A DNA stretch of 64,000 nt from Cupriavidus sp. D39 (GTDB lineage Bacteria; Pseudomonadota; Gammaproteobacteria; Burkholderiales; Burkholderiaceae). The position numbers and the translations under genes are program-made. Under the pieces are notes generated by a model. The model was not told where the DNA came from. It made no database searches and saw only the letters and a program-made list of their open reading frames with translations. Below are positions 59,762 to 64,000 of this stretch, piece after piece (positions within the stretch are counted from its first letter, which is position 1; each line of letters starts with the position of its first letter). Where the stretch lies: positions 1,550,001 through 1,614,000 of the forward strand of contig NZ_JAPNLE010000009.1 of the NCBI RefSeq assembly GCF_026627925.1. Direction: 5' to 3'.

Positions 59762-60019
59762 ATGACTACCACCCTCGCCATCAAGGACCTGTCCGTCACC
59801 GAAGAACTCGACGCCCGCGCCATGCGCGCCGTGCGCGGCGGCTTCGTGCCCTTCATGCCCGTCTTCAGCCTGACCAAGATCGACTCGACCTTCAACGCCT
59901 CGCAGCTGATCGGCCAGACCCAGAATGTCGTCAACATGAACGGCAACAACACGGCCTTTGCCGACGACATCAAATCCCATGTGAAGTCGACGCAGAACGC
60001 CAGCAACAACATCTATTGA
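59762..60019 (+). CDS. Double-glycine-leader small secreted protein (85 aa), right array member 2
   Basis: Same protein as 52595. GGAG 7 bases before the ATG; 58 bp after the previous stop, the same spacing as in the left array. Right inverted repeat ends at its stop codon. Confidence 0.87.
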   Translation: MTTTLAIKDLSVTEELDARAMRAVRGGFVPFMPVFSLTKIDSTFNASQLIGQTQNVVNMNGNNTAFADDIKSHVKSTQNASNNIY

Positions 60020-60114
60020 ATGGTCCCGGCACCCGCGCGAGGCGGCCCCGCCGCCTCCGTTGCCAGCCGGTTCCAGCCATTTCCAGTGATCAAGTGAAGT
60101 CTAGGAGAACCATC

Positions 60115-60381
60115 ATGTCATCCATCATCGTGCGCGACCTCGCCCTGAACCAAGACCTCGACAGCAAGTCGCTAGCCGCGGTGCGCGGCGGCGCCAATTC
60201 CTGGTTGCAAGGACTGGGCCCGGTGGCCAACGTCAATGTCAACGTCAACCAGAACATCGCCCAGTTGCAGAGCATCAACGTGAACACGCTCAACAACGTC
60301 GGCGTGATCGGCGCCGGCTTTGGGCCGCTGAGCATCGACGTCAACCCGTCGCAGTGGGCCGCCACCCACGCCGCGGTCTGA
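60115..60381 (+). CDS. Double-glycine-leader small secreted protein (88 aa), divergent
   Basis: Leader MSSIIVRDLALNQDLDSKSL-AAVRGG (26 residues). The core starts ANSWLQGLGPVANVNVNVNQ and continues SINVNTLNNVGVIGAGF, rich in Val and Asn in alternating pattern, as in beta-strand or amyloid-prone segments. AGGAG lies 8 bases before the ATG. Unique to the right array. Confidence 0.83.
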   Translation: MSSIIVRDLALNQDLDSKSLAAVRGGANSWLQGLGPVANVNVNVNQNIAQLQSINVNTLNNVGVIGAGFGPLSIDVNPSQWAATHAAV

Positions 60382-60560
60382 GCGACATGCGCCCCGCTCC
60401 GTGGAAACCCAAGGGTTTCCACGGCTGTTGCGCACGAGTTGGCACTGCCCCGGAGGTAAAACCCGTGGCCTATACTGATCTGGCTGGGCTTGCCGCATCG
60501 CGCGCACCCACCCGGCGAACCCCGGCCGCGCCGGCCTTCGCCACCCTGCAGGAGGAAGTC

Positions 60561-60779
60561 ATGGCCGTCATCGTCATCAAGGATTTGCCGGACAGCGTGG
60601 ATCTCGACAGAGAAGCCATGGTGGCAATCACAGGCGGCGCGAGAGCGCGCGCCGGTCATGCATGGACGTCGCGCAAGCTCGGGGGAGCCTTGCGCGTCAT
60701 CAGCTATCCGGAGGGCTTTCCAGGCCAACCGCTGGCAGGCACGCAGGCGCGGCCGGCCGGGGACATCAAGCGCAAGTAA
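60561..60779 (+). CDS. Double-glycine-leader small secreted protein (72 aa), basic core
   Basis: Leader MAVIVIKDLPDSVDLDREAM-VAITGG. Core of ~46 residues, basic (ARARAGHAWTSRKLGGALRV, tail DIKRK), unlike the Asn-rich others, and it contains a second GG. AGGAGG lies 6 bases before the ATG. Last gene of the right array; a hairpin follows. Confidence 0.75.
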   Translation: MAVIVIKDLPDSVDLDREAMVAITGGARARAGHAWTSRKLGGALRVISYPEGFPGQPLAGTQARPAGDIKRK

Positions 60780-60820
60780 GCCGAATCAGAAGCGCAAGGC
60801 AGCGATATTCTGCCCTCCGC

Positions 60821-60855
60821 GCCCGTTGCCCTGTCGGCAACGGGCGTCAGTCTTT
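60821..60855 (+). terminator. Terminator after right substrate array
   Basis: GCCCGTTGCC-CTGTC-GGCAACGGGC forms a ten-base stem; the tail GTCAGTCTTTT is moderately T-rich. Confidence 0.65.
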
Positions 60856-60942
60856 TGGGCGCTTGGTTTTGCGCAGCTTTGGCGGCTAACGTGGCGCGTT
60901 GCGCTCGATCCATTTGCGCGAAAGGAACCGCCGGTCGCCAGC

Positions 60943-62018
60943 CTACAGCGCCGCCAGCGGATGCTCGCCGTGCGCCCAGGGGCTGTCGAAGAAGGCGCGC
61001 ACGCGCTCGCGGGTCACCTCGTCGAGACGAGCGGGCTGCCACTTCGGCGCGTGGTCCTTGTCGACCGCCAGCGCGCGAATGCCTTCCACGCCATCGCCGT
61101 GGCGGAACACGTAGTACATCATGTCCAGCTCCATGCGCAGTTCGTCGTTCAGCGCCATGGTGCGGGCGCGGCGGATCTGCTCCAGCGTGACGTTGAGCAT
61201 CAGCGGTGAACGGGCGCGCAGCATGGCGGCGGTCTGCGCGGCCCAGTCGGAGCCGCCGTCGCTCACCGCTGCCACGATCCCGGTCACCGAAGCACCGGCG
61301 AACAGGTGGTCGATCTCGTCCTGCAGCATGGCCAGGTGGCTTTCGCCCGGCGGGCAGGCGGCACGGTGCGCCGCGGTGGCTTCGTCGATACAGGCCAGCA
61401 CGGCATCGCCATCGGCAAACTGGCGCGCGCGCAGCACGTCCACCAGTTCGGCCAAGGCGTTACTCGGCAGGTAGGCATCGGCCAGGCCCGCGTAGAGCGC
61501 ATCGGCGGCATGGATCATGGCGCCGGTCAGGCCCAGGTACTCGCCCAGGCGGCCGGGCGTGCGCGACAGGAACCAGCCGCCGCCCACGTCCGGGAACAAG
61601 CCGATGTTGGTTTCGGGCATCGCCATCTTGGTCCGCTCGGTCACCAGGCGCCGGCGCGCGCCTTGCGAGATGCCCATGCCGCCGCCCATCACCACGCCGT
61701 CCATCAGCGCGATGTAAGGCTTGGCGTAGGTATGGATCAGGTGGTTGAGCGCGTATTCCTCGACGAAGAACTGGTCGAGCGCCGGATCGCCGGCGAGCGC
61801 GGCCTTGTGGAAGAAGCGGATGTCGCCACCGGCGCAAAGGCTTTGCCGCCGGCGCCGGCGATGACCACGGCCACCACCTCCGGCGCCACCTCCCAGTCAT
61901 TGAGCGCCGTGGTGATGGCGCGAATCATCTCGAGCGACAGCGCGTTGAGCGCCTGGGGCCGGTTCAGCGTCAGGTAGCCGATGCCACCCTGGATCTCGCT
62001 TGTGACCAAGTCAGTCAT
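60943..62018 (-). CDS. 3-hydroxyisobutyryl-CoA hydrolase-type enoyl-CoA hydratase family protein, with an apparent one-base frameshift
   Basis: Corrected 358 residues, as expected for the HIBCH family of valine catabolism. Starts MTDLVTSEIQGGIGYLTLNR, LNALSLEMIRA; after the break YIALMDGVVMGGGMGISQGA (oxyanion hole), MAMPETNIGLFPDVGGGWFL and a C-terminal FDSPWAHGEHPLAAL. The break is at 61836-61838: one more T in GCCTTTGCGCC restores GKAFCAGGDIRFF. A shorter enoyl-CoA hydratase/isomerase is the alternative, but the length and the E-T-N-I-G-L-F-P-D-V-G motif favour HIBCH. Confidence 0.85.
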
Positions 62019-62115
62019 GTCTCTTTTCTCCGCGAATGCAACCCACGACTTTACACCAGCCAAGCTGCGGGCCGCACCCCGAGCGGCGTTGGCGGCGCCG
62101 CTTTCAGGCCACCCT

Positions 62116-63696
62116 TCAGGCCACCCGAAACGCGGACATCAGCCCGGTGAGCCGCTGCGCCTGGTCCTCCAGCGAAGCCGCTGCCGCGGCGGCCTGCTCC
62201 ACCAGCGCGGCGTTCTGCTGGGTCATGCCGTCCATCTGCGCCACCGCCTGGTTGACCTGCTCGATGCCCCGCGACTGCTCATCGGACGCGGAGCTGATGC
62301 CGCCCATGATGCCGCTCACGCGGCGCACGGCGCCCACCATTTCCTGCATCACCTGCCCTGCCTGCTCGACCATCTCGCCACCGGCGCGCACGCGCGACAC
62401 CGAGTCGCCGATCAGCGTGCGGATCTCCTTGGACGCGCCCGCGCAGCGCTGCGAGAGATCGCGCACATCGCCCGCGACTACCGCGAAGCCACGTCCGTGC
62501 TCGCCGGCCCGCGCGGCTTCCACCGCCGCGTTGAGGGCGAGGATATTGGTCTGGAACGCGATCTTCTCGATCACGTCGATGATGTCGACGATCTTGTTGG
62601 CGCTGGCGTCGATCGCCTGCATGGTGCTGGCCACGCGCGCCACCGCGTCGCTGCCACGCTCGGCCAGGCCGGTGGCGTTGCTGGCCAGGTCATTGGCCTC
62701 GCGCGCGCTGTCCGCATTCTGGCGCACCGTGCCCGTGAGTTCCTCCATGCTGGACGCCGTCTCCTCGAGCGATGCAGCCTGCTGCTCCGTGCGCTGCGAC
62801 AGATCGCTGTTGCCGCTGGCAATCTGCTTGCTGGCAGCGGCAATGGAGTCGGCCCCGCCACGTACGTCGGCCACCATCGCGGCGAGGCTTTCCTGCATGC
62901 GGCCGAGCATGGCAAGCATGCGGCCGGTTTCGCTGCGCTCGCCCTCGGCACCGGAAGCAGAGGCGGAGGCGGAGGCGGCGCCATCCGCCTTCGCGCCAAG
63001 ATCGCCGGCGGCGATACGCTCGAAGCGGGCAATGGCCACATCCAGCGGCCCCACGATGGAGCGGCGCAGGCGCCAGGCCACCACGGTGCTGAAGCACAGG
63101 CCGAACAGCAGCACGCCGATCGACAGCGAGCGCAGCGTGGTGTAGCGCTCCTGCGAGCCGTGATAGACCTCCTGCGCACCGGCGAGCTGCAGCTTGCCCA
63201 GTTCGGTGTTGACGGCCGTAAAGGCAATATCAAGCTTGGGAATGGTCTCCAGCACAGCGCGCATCACCGCCTCCCGGTCGCCTTGCTTGAGCGCCGCGAT
63301 CATCGGCGACACGCCTTGCGTGAACAACGCCTCACGCTTGGCGGCTACGTCCGCGGCCGCGCGGGCTTCCTCCGCTGAACGCGGCAACGCCAGGTAGGCC
63401 TGCCAGGCGGCGTCGGACTGGCGCGCAAACCCCTGCGCGGTATCGGCGCGCGCACGGGCGTCGGCGGGATCGGCGGCAAAGGTGGCCTGGTCGAGCAAGA
63501 CGCGTACGAGCAACTGGTTGGAACGCGCCTCGGCCAGGTTGACCGCGGCGGCGAGTTGCTGCTGGTAGATCTGCCGCGTGGCGTCATTGCTGCGCGACAT
63601 GCCAAGCCAGCCTACGGCCCCGACAATCAGCAACAATGCATTGGTGACGATAGTCAGAATCCACAATCTTGTGCCGATAGTAGTGTTGCGAAACAT
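62116..63696 (-). CDS. Methyl-accepting chemotaxis protein
   Basis: 526 residues. Two transmembrane helices ([20 protein letters not shown] near the N-terminus and [20 protein letters not shown] near 190-210) enclose a 4-helix-bundle periplasmic sensor of ~145 residues; then HAMP ([20 protein letters not shown]) and the signalling domain with the hairpin tip [20 protein letters not shown] and [20 protein letters not shown]. No CheR-binding pentapeptide at the C-terminus (ends SAFRVA). Ligand unknown. Confidence 0.95.
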   Translation of the reverse strand: MFRNTTIGTRLWILTIVTNALLLIVGAVGWLGMSRSNDATRQIYQQQLAAAVNLAEARSNQLLVRVLLDQATFAADPADARARADTAQGFARQSDAAWQAYLALPRSAEEARAAADVAAKREALFTQGVSPMIAALKQGDREAVMRAVLETIPKLDIAFTAVNTELGKLQLAGAQEVYHGSQERYTTLRSLSIGVLLFGLCFSTVVAWRLRRSIVGPLDVAIARFERIAAGDLGAKADGAASASASASGAEGERSETGRMLAMLGRMQESLAAMVADVRGGADSIAAASKQIASGNSDLSQRTEQQAASLEETASSMEELTGTVRQNADSAREANDLASNATGLAERGSDAVARVASTMQAIDASANKIVDIIDVIEKIAFQTNILALNAAVEAARAGEHGRGFAVVAGDVRDLSQRCAGASKEIRTLIGDSVSRVRAGGEMVEQAGQVMQEMVGAVRRVSGIMGGISSASDEQSRGIEQVNQAVAQMDGMTQQNAALVEQAAAAAASLEDQAQRLTGLMSAFRVA

Positions 63697-63938
63697 GAGG
63701 GCTCCCCGTTGGATTTAGTGCTGATGCGGCTGCGTTTTTGGCCGCCCCGCTATAACGGCGCCCCTCGCCGCGCCTTGACCCCGCGCATGCTGATATTCAG
63801 TCGTGCAAAATGGTCAGTAATGCGAATGTGCGCGGTAAGCATTCCGGGGTGCATCAGCGTGCGCATCTGGCAACGCCGCACGGGCGTATAGAGGATCGCC
63901 TCAAGACAAAACAGACAGAATCGGGCAACACTTTGCGC

Positions 63939-64000
63939 ATGACACCGTCAACAATCGATCCCGGCCTGATCCTGCTGGCATTCGCGCCGGTCTTCCTGCT
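63939..64000 (+). CDS. Start of a gene, possibly sterol desaturase family (cut by window)
   Basis: ATG at 63939 followed by TPSTIDPGLILLAFAPVFL. The ILLAxxPVFL opening is what fatty acid hydroxylase/sterol desaturase family proteins often show, but only 20 codons are visible. Divergent from the chemotaxis gene; 63697-63938 otherwise empty. Confidence 0.45.
   Translation, partial: MTPSTIDPGLILLAFAPVFL

Larger units (their letters stand above)
59225..60019. repeat. Inverted repeat, right copy (~795 bp)
   Basis: Inverted relative to 52595-53390, near identical. Together they enclose 53391-59224 (about 5.8 kb), which carries the DUF4399 pair, the caspase-FGE gene and the kinase. Confidence 0.9.

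Overview
The window reads as a betaproteobacterial chromosome segment, most likely Cupriavidus (Burkholderiaceae). The reasons are high GC, the gene order dnaB-rplI-rpsR-priB-rpsF, a 16S-tRNA-Ile-tRNA-Ala-23S-5S operon, LexA boxes of the CTGT-N8-ACAG type, and housekeeping proteins typical of that family. No taxonomic search was possible, so the genus is an inference.

Layout. 1-13.4 kb is a core block: an AlaC-type aminotransferase (partial), an Mth938-domain protein, bcp, PIN-PhoH, an exported protein, an NlpC/P60 lipoprotein, Pit phosphate transporter with DUF47 partner, dnaB, rplI-rpsR-priB-rpsF, asparaginase, lexA and tRNA-His. 13.5-19.9 kb is a patchwork of accessory DNA: a LexA-box-controlled gene pair cut short, phage and methyltransferase fragments, small hypothetical genes, a DUF808 protein and an IS630 element sitting on its stop codon. 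20.0-25.8 kb is a complete rRNA operon on the minus strand. 26-37 kb is again accessory: small membrane and lipoproteins, dusA with a truncated dusA-type integrase beside it, a DHFR-like reductase, an aldo/keto reductase, a second copy of a ~630-bp duplicated segment, and a two-gene biosynthetic unit (acyl-CoA-ligase-like A-T-TE protein plus phosphopantetheinyl transferase).

38.4-60.8 kb holds the most interesting system. At least seven, possibly eight, elements fit together: an ABC exporter with a C39 double-glycine peptidase and two cyclic-nucleotide-binding-like domains, an HlyD adaptor, a PpiC-type isomerase, a NodT/TolC-type outer-membrane factor, a double-FHA membrane protein, a membrane Ser/Thr kinase, a PP2C phosphatase and a sigma54 activator. 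Eight small ORFs (72-95 codons) share a leader ending in Gly-Gly and are the obvious export substrates; most have Asn/Gln/Val-rich cores. Good sigma54 (-24/-12) promoter matches precede the substrate genes, an LRAT-domain gene and a caspase-FGE fusion gene. Two near-identical ~795-bp inverted repeats, each carrying two substrate genes, flank a 5.8-kb segment that could invert.

60.9-64 kb returns to ordinary genes: a 3-hydroxyisobutyryl-CoA hydrolase-type gene, a chemotaxis receptor and the start of a likely sterol desaturase. Six otherwise normal genes (lexA, a methyltransferase, the A-T-TE gene, the sigma54 activator, the outer-membrane factor and the hydrolase) each appear to lack exactly one base in a homopolymer run, which points to uncorrected sequencing errors rather than six independent pseudogenes.
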